Source of the DNA: Butyrivibrio sp. FCS014
GTDB taxonomy: Bacteria > Bacillota > Clostridia > Lachnospirales > Lachnospiraceae
Assembly: GCF_000526935.1 (NCBI RefSeq)
Contig: NZ_JAHA01000003.1
Span: forward strand, 496,001-560,000
DNA length: 64,000 nucleotides
Direction of reading: 5' to 3'
The notes below the pieces were generated by a model that saw only the letters and a list, made by a program, of their open reading frames with translations, did not search any database and was not told the origin of the DNA. Shown piece by piece: positions 7,387-15,582 of the stretch (its first letter is position 1; every line of letters starts with the position of its first letter). Made by a program: the position numbers and the translations under genes.

Positions 7387-8910
7387 TTACACTATCGTAT
7401 AGGTCTTTTTAAATATCTTCTTTTCTATGATGAATACGTTATTGGGATCATCTACGCTGACACATAGAAAATCTCCGCTTCTTCCAATCATATAATTCTC
7501 GCTGTCCCAGTACGGGAAGACTTTCGTGGTCCTTGTCAGCTTCCTGGCATAAACGTTCATGTCTCCCGTTGATATACAGCCTTTGACATTCTTCATAAGT
7601 GAATAGGTCTTGCCGTTATCGGCATCCTTTATAGTAGGCGTATAGTCCAGGTTCAATGAAAACTTCTTGCCGGTCTTGATGTAAGCACTCTTGAATTCCT
7701 CATCAGTAATGGCTGATACATCGCCCTTTATGCCGATAATAAGAACTGTATTGCTCTTTATCTCCAGATTGTTGTCCCCGGAAAGGGTTCTGACTATGGC
7801 CATATTCCCTTCAGGAACAAGATCCTGAGGCCTTACATAACCAACTACAAGAGGACTCTTCACATATTTGGTCATGTCAGATAAATCTATTTTGGTCTTC
7901 CTGGCATAGATAATGTCTGAATTTTCAAAGTAATCCTTCATCCTCATCCTAATAATATTGGATGTGGAATACTTGGCAGATTCATCATCTATTTCCGTAT
8001 AGGAGGGATAAACCTTCTTTAAAAGCTCTGTCTTAATTATTCCGCCGGCCTTTTCCTTGTGACCGCCGCCTGATCCTATCTTATTGGCAATAAATGAAGC
8101 AAGTTCATCAGCTTTGGTCTCTGATACGCAGCTCCTAACGGAGAATTTAACGCCAAAATTCAGCTTGCTGTAAACAAGGCAGACATCTACGGAATCTACG
8201 GCAACTATAAAATCACCGATAAGTCCCAGAATATTGGGATCGCAGGGATCGGACTTAAGTATCGCATAGTTATTGTCCTTGTGATACTCAACTCCAAGCA
8301 TAGCTACACCGGCTATTCTGGCTTCCTTAAGAGTCAGGTTCATATTCTTAAGTCTTAGTATCAGGGCATGGTCATAATCAAGATCCTCGATCATATCCCT
8401 GTCCAGAGGGTGCGAAATCTCGGAAAAAGCATTGGTATCGGAATATAATCCATAGTAAAGCGCTGTAGCAATCTTCTTATCAATAAAATCAGCTTCATTT
8501 TCTATCTTAAGAAGATTCCATATAACAGTACAGCAGCTTCCAAGGTTACTTCTTACTTCGTTGAGTTTAGGGAGGTTACCGGATACCTGGTGATGATCTA
8601 TTACGGCGACTTCTGTGGCATTGAACTTACGTACATTGCCTTCTCCGTACTGACAATCGGTCAAAAGAAGCAGCTCGGGCTTTGAACGCAGCTTCTCAAC
8701 ATATTCGATCTCTATCCCAAGCTTCTTTATAAGATAAACAAGATTGCTCTTACTGATCTCAAAATTACCGGAATAAATGAATCTGACCTTAACACCATGC
8801 TTCTCAAAATATCTATACAAAACATATCCTGAGCAGATAGCATCTGCATCAGGATTATCATGGCACTGTATGGTGATTGATTTGTGATCCAATAAACTGG
8901 AAAGCTTCAT
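7387..8910 (-). CDS. DHH-family phosphoesterase
   Basis: A DHH/DHHA1 protein of 507 residues. The metal-binding motifs are HDNPDADA near residue 17, an Asp in LLLTDCQYGEG near 110, VIDHHQ near 127 and GLYSDT near 175. The DHHA1 substrate-binding motif GSGGGHKEKAGG lies near 280-290. The last ~170 residues have no domain I recognise. Related short proteins (NrnA type) cleave nano-RNA or pAp/cyclic-dinucleotide products, but the extra C-terminal part makes the substrate uncertain. There is no membrane segment, so it is not GdpP. Its leader is embedded in the terminator of the upstream gene. Confidence 0.8.
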   Translation of the reverse strand: MKLSSLLDHKSITIQCHDNPDADAICSGYVLYRYFEKHGVKVRFIYSGNFEISKSNLVYLIKKLGIEIEYVEKLRSKPELLLLTDCQYGEGNVRKFNATEVAVIDHHQVSGNLPKLNEVRSNLGSCCTVIWNLLKIENEADFIDKKIATALYYGLYSDTNAFSEISHPLDRDMIEDLDYDHALILRLKNMNLTLKEARIAGVAMLGVEYHKDNNYAILKSDPCDPNILGLIGDFIVAVDSVDVCLVYSKLNFGVKFSVRSCVSETKADELASFIANKIGSGGGHKEKAGGIIKTELLKKVYPSYTEIDDESAKYSTSNIIRMRMKDYFENSDIIYARKTKIDLSDMTKYVKSPLVVGYVRPQDLVPEGNMAIVRTLSGDNNLEIKSNTVLIIGIKGDVSAITDEEFKSAYIKTGKKFSLNLDYTPTIKDADNGKTYSLMKNVKGCISTGDMNVYARKLTRTTKVFPYWDSENYMIGRSGDFLCVSVDDPNNVFIIEKKIFKKTYTIV

Positions 8911-8913
8911 AAA

Positions 8914-8959
8914 AAAATCTCCCTGCGAGTTTATTATAGCTTAACAGCAGGGAGATTTT
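8914..8959 (-). terminator. Terminator of the LysM gene, overlapping the next gene's leader
   Basis: Two 13-base arms pair perfectly (AAAATCTCCCTGC and its complement) around a 20-base loop. On the minus strand the hairpin is followed by a T-run. The 3' arm also contains AGGGAG, eight bases before the DHH gene's ATG, and so doubles as its ribosome site. Confidence 0.85.
8933..8938 (-). promoter_or_regulatory. Possible -10 inside the terminator loop
   Basis: TATAAT on the minus strand lies in the loop of the hairpin. The -35 (TTAAAA) is weak. Transcription would start near 8926 and give the DHH gene a leader of about 16 bases. Confidence 0.4.
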
Positions 8960-8966
8960 AAGTGTT

Positions 8967-9383
8967 TTATTTGAATTCAGATGAATAATAAGGAACAATA
9001 AGGGCTTCACCGGCCTTGAGATCATCTCTGTCAAATATTCCGTTGATATTGCAAATCTCATTGATATAGGAATTCATATCATGGTAATGCTCATCGGAAT
9101 AATTGGCCTGTGCGATGTTCCACATAGTATCATCGGCGTGAACTGTAATTGTCTTATAGTACTTGTATTCAAAGGTAGCATCATCAGCCTGAGCATTTAT
9201 AAGCAAAGATGATGCTGCAAAAACACCGCCAAATACAATAAAAGCAGCGATCAGGCTTACCAGAAGAAGCTGTCTTCTGTAAATCTTCTGCCTTCTGATC
9301 TTATTCCTGCGAATACGAATCTCACTCTCGCTGAAATATCTGGGATTGTTGTATAAACTTGCTGCTCTCATTGCCTCGCTCAT
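8967..9383 (-). CDS. YneA-like LysM protein, probable SOS cell-division inhibitor
   Basis: A small single-pass membrane protein of 138 residues: a basic cytoplasmic N-terminus, one membrane helix at about 40-60, then an extracellular LysM peptidoglycan-binding domain (TITVHADDTMWNIAQ to about the C-terminus). This is the architecture of YneA, which delays septation during DNA damage in Bacillus. The functional reading is strengthened by LexA boxes around its promoter and by lexA lying 5.5 kb away. GAGG precedes the ATG chosen here by seven bases; the ATG two codons upstream abuts GAGGT and is less likely. Confidence 0.75.
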   Translation of the reverse strand: MSEAMRAASLYNNPRYFSESEIRIRRNKIRRQKIYRRQLLLVSLIAAFIVFGGVFAASSLLINAQADDATFEYKYYKTITVHADDTMWNIAQANYSDEHYHDMNSYINEICNINGIFDRDDLKAGEALIVPYYSSEFK

Positions 9384-9417
9384 ATCCATACCTCACAGAA
9401 AAGCCAAACAAATGTTA

Positions 9418-9431
9418 CGAACAACTGTTCT
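9418..9431. promoter_or_regulatory. LexA box A, downstream of the yneA-like promoter
   Basis: CGAAC-AACT-GTTCT fits the Firmicute LexA consensus CGAAC-N4-GTTCG with one mismatch. It lies just after the -10 element. Confidence 0.75.
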
Positions 9432-9437
9432 GAAATT

Positions 9438-9466
9438 ATATTAACAAACGTCTGTTCTGTTGTCAA
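9438..9466 (-). promoter_or_regulatory. Promoter of the yneA-like gene
   Basis: Minus strand TTGACA (9461-9466, perfect), 17-bp spacer, TAATAT (9438-9443). LexA box B fills the spacer, so a bound repressor would block polymerase. Confidence 0.75.
9445..9458. promoter_or_regulatory. LexA box B, in the promoter spacer
   Basis: Minus strand AGAAC-AGAC-GTTTG, matching CGAAC-N4-GTTCG at 8 of 10 positions. Confidence 0.65.
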
Positions 9467-9470
9467 TAAA

Positions 9471-9500
9471 TTTCGAACATATTTTCCGAACAAATATTCG
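9471..9500. repeat. Left copy of a 30-bp direct repeat carrying tandem LexA boxes
   Basis: It contains CGAACATATTTTCC (9474-9487, good left half only) and CGAACAAATATTCG (9487-9500, one mismatch to consensus). It matches 14796-14825 at 28 of 30 positions on the same strand, the first 24 without a difference. The two copies bracket the four-gene operon between them. Confidence 0.85.
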
Positions 9501-9539
9501 TGACGCTTTCTTATAAAGATATGTATATGTAAAGCTTAT

Positions 9540-11201
9540 TTATTCTGATTTATACTTGAGGCACAGCATCGTGATGTCATCAAACTGAGGCGCATCGCCA
9601 ACAAAGGCATCGATGTCATTCTTAACATTCTTGATTATATCTTCTACATTCGCATCCGGATCCTTATTAAGGGCAGCCAGGAGTCTGTCATTTCCAAAGA
9701 GCTCATCGTTCTTGTTGGTTGCTTCCGTAACGCCGTCTGTATAGCACATAAGCGTATCTCCGGGATGAAGCTCAAATTCATGCTCTCTGAACCGCATTCC
9801 CTCCATGGTAGCAACAGCCGGTGAATGCTTGTACACAACAAGCTCAAAGCTTCCGTCAGCTCTTCTGAGCGCAGGATGCTCGTGGCCTGCGTTTGCCGCA
9901 ATTCCTTTTCCTGTTCTTATATCAAGAATTGCAAGCCAGACGGTTACGAAAAGCTCAGCCTCGTTGCCTTCACAAAGCTGTTCGTTGGCATAGCTCAATA
10001 TTTCCGAAGGAGTACCTCCCGTAATAGCTCTGTTCTTGATAAGAGTTTTCGCAATGACCATGAAAAGAGCTGCCGGAACACCTTTACCCGAAACATCAGC
10101 CACTACCAGTCCAAGATGATCATTGTCAACCATAAAGAAATCATAGAAGTCTCCACCCACTTCCTTGGCAGGATCCATGGAGGCATACAGATCAAAGGAA
10201 TCGATATCAGGGAACGGCGGGAAGATCCTGGGAAGCATATCGGCCTGGATCTGGGTAGCAACATTAAGCTCAGCGCCAATCCTCTCCTTCTCGGCTGTGA
10301 TACTGGTGATATCGTTGATATAGGTCTCAATGTCTTTTTCCATCTGTTTCATGGCATCAGACAGGTTTTCTATCTCGTCACCGGTATGAATCTCAAGCTT
10401 TTCGAATACATTCTTGTTCTCGGATTCCGTATAGCTTAATGCTGCATCTGAAAGTGAATTGATGGGCTTAACAACAGTTCTTCTTATGAAGTGTATGTAG
10501 ATCAGACTGAATACCAGAACAATAATAACGGTTGTTCCAAGAAGAATTGCTGCAAATGCGGCAACTATAGCCTTAACATCATTCATTGAGATGTCAACAA
10601 AGCTGTAGGCAAACACGTTTCCGTCGTCATCATATATGGGAGCTCCTGCTGATACCAGCCACCCGTATTCCTGGGTATTGGTTATATATGCGGGAAAACC
10701 GGTATCGGGATTATCCAGAATGAACATATTGCTTTCGTACAGATCATCAAAATCACCGGGAACACAGGGGTCACCTGAACCGTCAGCTATATATATGGTC
10801 TTCAGCACGTCGGCGTCCACATAGATAAGATAGACCGATTCCACATCGTTTTTGATCCTGATAGTATCCAGCTGATATAAGAGTTCCTTATAATCAGGAT
10901 CCTCCAAAAGAGCCGAGAAGTTGGAAATATATGCCTCATATCCGGCATCATCCATATCTTTTTTATAGGAAACAGCAAAAATGTCTGCCACTTTCTCTTT
11001 TAACCGCAGGGCTGCATTCCTTGTAATTGCCACACTTACGGTCTCAGCTAGATTAGTGACATTCTTCTCATACTCCGCATTGATTGTCTTATCAAAAATG
11101 ATCTTTGCAATGGATCCTTCTATGGCACTTAAAAGGACCACCATGATGAGAATAGAAATAACAGTTTTAAAACCTAATGATAACTTTTTTACCTTCTTCA
11201 T
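9540..11201 (-). CDS. Membrane-bound sensor PP2C phosphatase (SpoIIE/RsbU type)
   Basis: Predicted Ser/Thr phosphatase that would dephosphorylate an anti-sigma-antagonist-like partner. Layout of the 553 residues: membrane helix ~12-35, extracellular sensor ~36-215 (dCache-like size), second helix ~216-238, HAMP linker ~240-300, a short coiled coil, then a PP2C/SpoIIE catalytic domain ~320-550. All metal-binding Asp motifs are present: EVGGDFYDF, VADVSGKG, YTDGVTEA and FDDITM. Its start overlaps the stop of the MATE fusion gene by four bases (ATGA). Last gene of the operon; I see no terminator after it. Confidence 0.88.
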   Translation of the reverse strand: MKKVKKLSLGFKTVISILIMVVLLSAIEGSIAKIIFDKTINAEYEKNVTNLAETVSVAITRNAALRLKEKVADIFAVSYKKDMDDAGYEAYISNFSALLEDPDYKELLYQLDTIRIKNDVESVYLIYVDADVLKTIYIADGSGDPCVPGDFDDLYESNMFILDNPDTGFPAYITNTQEYGWLVSAGAPIYDDDGNVFAYSFVDISMNDVKAIVAAFAAILLGTTVIIVLVFSLIYIHFIRRTVVKPINSLSDAALSYTESENKNVFEKLEIHTGDEIENLSDAMKQMEKDIETYINDITSITAEKERIGAELNVATQIQADMLPRIFPPFPDIDSFDLYASMDPAKEVGGDFYDFFMVDNDHLGLVVADVSGKGVPAALFMVIAKTLIKNRAITGGTPSEILSYANEQLCEGNEAELFVTVWLAILDIRTGKGIAANAGHEHPALRRADGSFELVVYKHSPAVATMEGMRFREHEFELHPGDTLMCYTDGVTEATNKNDELFGNDRLLAALNKDPDANVEDIIKNVKNDIDAFVGDAPQFDDITMLCLKYKSE

Positions 11202-12955
11202 ATTTTCACCACCATTGTATTGAATCCTTGATATCTCCTATAGTAAAAGGACTTTGCCTTTTGCTTTATAACATCCATGCCAAGGGCATTGAAATCCGTC
11301 TCAGAATCTTCATCGTCATTAACAACAGCTTTTTCCATACTAAAAGGGTCGAAGGTTGTTGCATTGTCCCTTATATGAAGCGAGAACTCACCTTTATCCG
11401 ATGCGACCACCGTAAGCTGTATCTCCCCGGGTACAGGCATTTTCTGAGAAAATCCTTTTGCCATAATGGCTGAGCACATCTCTTCCACAGTCATCTGTAC
11501 ATAATATTGCTGTTTGACATTGGCATCCCACTTCTCGCAAAAGCCGTCTATCTGCTCGGTAACCGTGCCGATTTTCTCAGGTTCGTTAAATAGTGTTGCT
11601 GTAAATATTCTCTCCGGCTCAAGACGCTTTGTCTTTTTCATGATAAAAGAGATATAAATTAATATGATCAGGAACGATACGCACTCGGTGATCGGGTATA
11701 CAAACCAGAAAGCGTCTCTTCCGATGGCAATACAAATAAAAGTAACAGGAAGAATTATGGCAACGCCTCTTAAGGTAGAGAGTATAAATGCCGGTACAAA
11801 TATGCTCCTTGATGTATAGTAATTTGCAATGACCATGTTCAGCCCCACAAATATGATGCACAGACTGAATATCCTTATGGCAAATGTGCCCATTGCAATG
11901 GCATAATTCAGCTGGATTCCGAACAGCCGGCAGATCCACGGTGCCAGTATCCAAATCAGAGCTGTATAAAATATAGCATTTCCTGCAGCGATAACTCCTG
12001 CCCTTGCCTGCATTCCGTCACACTCGCTGTAGTTGCATTCTCCTTCATAAGTGCTGAGAATGGGCTGCGTTGCCTGATTAAGTGCTCCGAATATATAGAT
12101 CATCAGATTGCTCAGATTCTGAATGATATCAAATATAGCAACACCTGTTTCTCCAGCAAGCCTTACCATGGCGTTGTTTCCGATCCATATGAAGGCGAAG
12201 GAATAAATATAGCTGATACAGGATGATATTCCCGTTTTAAAGCTCTTTCCAATATCGAAGAATCCGGGTCTGAAGGGGAAAAACCTTAGATGAGATTTCT
12301 TTTGCAAAAGAAATACGAACTGTACGCAGCTTGTCAGCACAACTCCGATAAAAGTCGCCAGGCCAGCTCCGAAAACGCCCATGTTTAGGAAAAGGACCAG
12401 TATTATATTCAGGGAAAAATCGGTGATATTTCCAATTGTGGAACATATCGATGCCTCTTTTTCCATATCATCGTTTCTAAGATAGTAACCAAGGCTGTAG
12501 TCAAAAAAGAAAAACGGTGCCGCGGTTAGAATGAGCTGTAGATAGGTCCTTGCGGCTTCCTTTAGGAAATCTCCCGAGGCCTTGGCTCCCAGGATAAAGA
12601 GCACGTCATCGATAAAAATATTCCCAAGGACCGCTATTGCTATGCTTATGACCATAAGCACGGCGAAAACTCCCTGGAAGGATTTCACAGCCTTTTCTTC
12701 GTCGCCTTCCGCCATCCTTCTTGCGTACATGATGGATCCGCCCATTCCAAAGGAGTGCATGATCACATTAAAAAACATGTACACGGGAATGGAAAAAGCT
12801 ATGGCAGCAAGGCCAAGCGTTCCCATTCTGTTTCCCACAACCAGCGCATCCGCCATATCGGCGATGGCAAAAACGATCGCGGAAATGATCGCAGGAATAT
12901 ACTGCCTTACAAACATCTGCCTTGTGAAGTTTGAAACTTTACCCTTTATTATCAT
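11198..12955 (-). CDS. MATE-family transporter fused to an RsbW-like ATPase domain
   Basis: Residues 1 to ~450 form a polytopic MATE transporter with about twelve hydrophobic segments; such proteins export organic compounds with Na+ or H+. The last ~130 residues are a cytoplasmic GHKL ATP-binding domain of the anti-sigma kinase (RsbW/SpoIIAB) type: TVEEMCSAI holds the N-box Glu, IRDNATTFDP the G1 region and ALGMDVI the G2 region. Such domains normally phosphorylate an STAS antagonist, which PP2C phosphatases reverse, and a PP2C gene follows with an ATGA overlap. The ATG used here overlaps the preceding stop by four bases; a TTG three codons upstream is in frame. Confidence 0.88.
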   Translation of the reverse strand: MIIKGKVSNFTRQMFVRQYIPAIISAIVFAIADMADALVVGNRMGTLGLAAIAFSIPVYMFFNVIMHSFGMGGSIMYARRMAEGDEEKAVKSFQGVFAVLMVISIAIAVLGNIFIDDVLFILGAKASGDFLKEAARTYLQLILTAAPFFFFDYSLGYYLRNDDMEKEASICSTIGNITDFSLNIILVLFLNMGVFGAGLATFIGVVLTSCVQFVFLLQKKSHLRFFPFRPGFFDIGKSFKTGISSCISYIYSFAFIWIGNNAMVRLAGETGVAIFDIIQNLSNLMIYIFGALNQATQPILSTYEGECNYSECDGMQARAGVIAAGNAIFYTALIWILAPWICRLFGIQLNYAIAMGTFAIRIFSLCIIFVGLNMVIANYYTSRSIFVPAFILSTLRGVAIILPVTFICIAIGRDAFWFVYPITECVSFLIILIYISFIMKKTKRLEPERIFTATLFNEPEKIGTVTEQIDGFCEKWDANVKQQYYVQMTVEEMCSAIMAKGFSQKMPVPGEIQLTVVASDKGEFSLHIRDNATTFDPFSMEKAVVNDDEDSETDFNALGMDVIKQKAKSFYYRRYQGFNTMVVKI

Positions 12956-13824
12956 CGCAAGCAACCTGTATACATATCGAGCATTCTGACGGGCCTCATA
13001 AGCTCTTTTGCCCGCCGAAGCCCCTCAACCCCAAGGTCTTCTTCCCAGTTAAAAAATCTTACGTTTTCTGCGTGAGACTTTGCATATTCCTGCCTTAGAT
13101 AATAGGACAGGCCCTGAACATTCTCCTTGCACTTCTGAAGGCAACAGTCAACCAGCTCCTCATCCAGCGCAAATCCGGCTATTACCGCATAGGGCTCATC
13201 ATCCATGATTATGGCTATTCCCTTAAGGTCAAGCTCATCCATGTGACTTATGATGGTGGTAGTGGCCGATCTGTCTATTACTTCTTCATAATTTCTCTTG
13301 TTTTTGTCCCAGGTCCTCGTAATATCCAAAAGCTCATCTTTGGAAATGGAATGTATGTCTACCGTCCTTAGCTCATGTCCCTTAACAAACTTGTTCACGT
13401 GCCCTCTGTCCTTGGCAAAATGCTTTCCGGGAAGGCTCTCCATGATCTGTCTGTCCATGATATATTCGCTGTTATCGGGAGCAGGGATTATCTCAAACTT
13501 CCCGGGGAAATATTTCTCGAGAAAAGAAACATCACCTTCCGTTACGTACTCAAAAACCAGCCTTTCCCCCGTTGAAATGAGCCTTTCAATAAACTCTTTT
13601 TTGGCCTCATCACTTCCTACGGGAAAGAACCAGAATCTGTCCTCCTGGGTGGATTTGACGGCGTAAATATCATTTCCTGTGTATATGGAAAGTTCCATGT
13701 CCTTTTTCCAGATAAAAAGAGATTTGAAGGAGTGAGCCGCATCATGGGCGGAATACTTATAATAAATCTCTCCCACAATGTCAGCCTGACTTAAGTCAAT
13801 CTCCGCTGTTTCTATATGTGACAT
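12952..13824 (-). CDS. DUF2156 domain protein (GNAT-like, MprF C-terminal relative)
   Basis: A soluble protein of 290 residues related to the DUF2156 family, a tandem GNAT-like fold also found as the catalytic part of lysyl-phosphatidylglycerol synthases (MprF) and in aminoacyl-tRNA-dependent transferases. Matching features are the early HDAAHSFKSLFIWK region, a central RRATD-like segment (KDRGHVNKFVKGHE) and the C-terminal NWEEDLGVEGLRRAKE motif. With no membrane part it is a stand-alone acyl- or aminoacyl-transferase candidate of unknown substrate. It starts three bases after the formyltransferase stop and overlaps the MATE gene by four bases. Confidence 0.8.
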   Translation of the reverse strand: MSHIETAEIDLSQADIVGEIYYKYSAHDAAHSFKSLFIWKKDMELSIYTGNDIYAVKSTQEDRFWFFPVGSDEAKKEFIERLISTGERLVFEYVTEGDVSFLEKYFPGKFEIIPAPDNSEYIMDRQIMESLPGKHFAKDRGHVNKFVKGHELRTVDIHSISKDELLDITRTWDKNKRNYEEVIDRSATTTIISHMDELDLKGIAIIMDDEPYAVIAGFALDEELVDCCLQKCKENVQGLSYYLRQEYAKSHAENVRFFNWEEDLGVEGLRRAKELMRPVRMLDMYTGCLR

Positions 13825-13827
13825 AAT

Positions 13828-14634
13828 TTAGATCTTTCGAATCCTTTCACAGACAATGTAGCCGTCTTTTATTTTTAGTGCGCCCTCCGGGATATTTTGA
13901 GCATCTCCTTCTCTGAAGGCAGCGGCATCTATCATTTCAAATTCTTTGCCGGTTTTTTTGTCGATATAGAATACCTCATAGCTTCTGAAAGCCCTCAGGA
14001 TAAGATCTGCCCTGTCAAAAGAGCTATCGCTTGCAACCGTGAAGTCTTCTTTGGTGGGCATTTCCCAGTATTCGGCTTTTCCCTCCTGGGGATAGGCATT
14101 ATCCCATAGGTTGTCAAAATCTGAAACCAGGCGTTTTACCATGTCAGGAATAAGACTCCACTGACGTTTTGTTAAAGATATAAGATCATCTTTATCAGGG
14201 TACACAGGGCATTTTTCCTGAAGAAGTATCTTTCCCGTATCCAGTTCTTTTTCCATCTGATGCATGGTAACGCCGCTCTCATCAAGGCCTTTTAATATGG
14301 TCAGGGGCATTGGCCAGGCTCCTCTTCCGAAGGGCAAAAGAGCGGGATGCGTATTTACAATCTTAAGCTCCGGAATTACAGGAACCTTGTGATAATAGCC
14401 TCCGAATAAAACAAATTTGCACCCCATGTTTACTAACTCGTACAGATCATCTGTTGTAAGCTTTTTGATCTCATAGGGAATATTGTGCTCTTTGGCAAAT
14501 TCAATTGTCTTTGTATTAAATTCCGTATAATTGTCTGTCTTGCAGGTGAAAATTTTGATAATTTCGCATCCGGTATCATAGAGGCTTGTAAGAACCGGAT
14601 AGAGAATATCTATTCCAACATATGCGACTTTCAT
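13828..14634 (-). CDS. Formyltransferase-family protein
   Basis: A 268-residue enzyme of the 10-formyl-tetrahydrofolate formyltransferase fold (Fmt, PurN, sugar N-formyltransferases). The catalytic triad is intact: Asn94 and His96 in VNTHPALLPFGRG and Asp132 in ELDTGKILL. It lacks the usual length and C-terminal tRNA-binding domain of Fmt (~310 residues); instead ~90 C-terminal residues resemble the small OB-like tail of sugar formyltransferases. It probably formylates an amino group on a small molecule or sugar. First gene of the four-gene operon. I could not find a convincing promoter in the 160 bp upstream. Confidence 0.8.
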   Translation of the reverse strand: MKVAYVGIDILYPVLTSLYDTGCEIIKIFTCKTDNYTEFNTKTIEFAKEHNIPYEIKKLTTDDLYELVNMGCKFVLFGGYYHKVPVIPELKIVNTHPALLPFGRGAWPMPLTILKGLDESGVTMHQMEKELDTGKILLQEKCPVYPDKDDLISLTKRQWSLIPDMVKRLVSDFDNLWDNAYPQEGKAEYWEMPTKEDFTVASDSSFDRADLILRAFRSYEVFYIDKKTGKEFEMIDAAAFREGDAQNIPEGALKIKDGYIVCERIRKI

Positions 14635-14795
14635 ATTAAAACCTGGTCCTTATATATTTATACGAACAAAAAAAGATAAATGACATATATTTAATTGTAT
14701 CATCTGCGATAGGAAAAAATCATAGTGAAATGCCGCATTTTTCTTAAGTTTTTCTAAATATTGTCAAAATTGGAAACAATTTATAAAAAGGATAC

Positions 14796-14825
14796 TTTCG
14801 AACATATTTTCCGAACAAACATTTG
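14796..14825. repeat. Right copy of the 30-bp direct repeat with tandem LexA boxes
   Basis: It carries CGAACATATTTTCC (14799-14812) and CGAACAAACATTTG (14812-14825). Only two of 30 positions differ from the left copy at 9471. The second box overlaps the -35 of the lexA promoter, the expected arrangement for LexA autoregulation. Confidence 0.85.
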
Positions 14826-14852
14826 CATTATAAGGCTCCCGTATGCTATACT
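14823..14852 (+). promoter_or_regulatory. lexA promoter
   Basis: TTGCAT (14823-14828), 18-bp spacer, extended -10 TGC-TATACT (14844-14852). The leader to the start codon is about 30 bases and contains GGGAGG as ribosome site. Confidence 0.6.
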
Positions 14853-14890
14853 TAAGAAAAGTATTTGTTTGATAATAAGGGAGGTAAAGT

Positions 14891-15508
14891 ATGTCCAAGG
14901 GTAAGATATCACCTAAACAGAAGGAAATACTAGACTTTATCAAAGAGCAGACTCTTCAAAGAGGCTTTCCGCCTGCAGTAAGAGACATCTGCAAAGCCGT
15001 TAATCTTAAATCCACTTCTTCTGTTCACTCTCACCTGGAAACTTTAGAGAAGAACGGATATATCAGAAGAGATCCAACCAAGCCCCGTGCCATTGAGATC
15101 TGCGACGACGGCTTCAATATGGTGAGAACCGAGATTGTCAGCATACCGGTTGTGGGCCAGGTTGCCGCCGGTACACCCATTCTTGCTGAAGAGAATATCG
15201 ATTCCTATATTCCCATTCCTGCAGAGATGTGTCCCAGAGGGGCAGATGCTTTCATCCTCAATGTTAAGGGCGATTCCATGATCAACGCAGGTATTTACAA
15301 TGGTGACAAGCTCTTCGTTCAGGTTTGCAACACTGCCAAGAACGGCGATCAGGTTGTAGCTCTTATAGATGACTCCGCTACAGTTAAGACCTATTATAAG
15401 GAGAAGGACCATATCAGACTTCAACCGGAGAACGATTCCATGGATCCCATCATCGTAGATGACTGCAAGATCCTTGGTAAGGTATTCGGAGTAATGAGAT
15501 TTTATTAA
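14891..15508 (+). CDS. lexA: SOS-response transcriptional repressor LexA
   Basis: Represses DNA-damage genes and cleaves itself when RecA is activated. The N-terminal winged helix covers ~1-70 (PAVRDICKAVNLKSTSSVHS as recognition part). The autocleavage Ala-Gly is in GQVAAGTPI near residue 94, the catalytic Ser in VKGDSMINAG near 130 and the catalytic Lys in SATVKTYY near 167. Length of 205 residues is typical. Two tandem LexA boxes lie upstream. The yneA-like gene, usually its divergent neighbour in Bacillus, is here 5.5 kb away beyond a four-gene operon. Confidence 0.96.
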   Translation: MSKGKISPKQKEILDFIKEQTLQRGFPPAVRDICKAVNLKSTSSVHSHLETLEKNGYIRRDPTKPRAIEICDDGFNMVRTEIVSIPVVGQVAAGTPILAEENIDSYIPIPAEMCPRGADAFILNVKGDSMINAGIYNGDKLFVQVCNTAKNGDQVVALIDDSATVKTYYKEKDHIRLQPENDSMDPIIVDDCKILGKVFGVMRFY

Positions 15509-15514
15509 ATAATA

Positions 15515-15540
15515 AAACCCGAGGTTCACGCCTCGGGTTT
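15515..15540. terminator. Bidirectional terminator
   Basis: AAACCCGAGG-TTCACG-CCTCGGGTTT, flanked by A-rich sequence before and T-rich sequence after. It ends lexA on the plus strand and the rsfS unit on the minus strand. Confidence 0.9.
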
Positions 15541-15582
15541 ATTATTTCTTGATATGTTTTATCTATCTTTTTCTTATTGCGA

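Noticed and set aside
14660-14680. Further LexA box at the formyltransferase start
   Set aside because: Only the half-site CGAAC is present, followed by an A-run; the second half does not fit.
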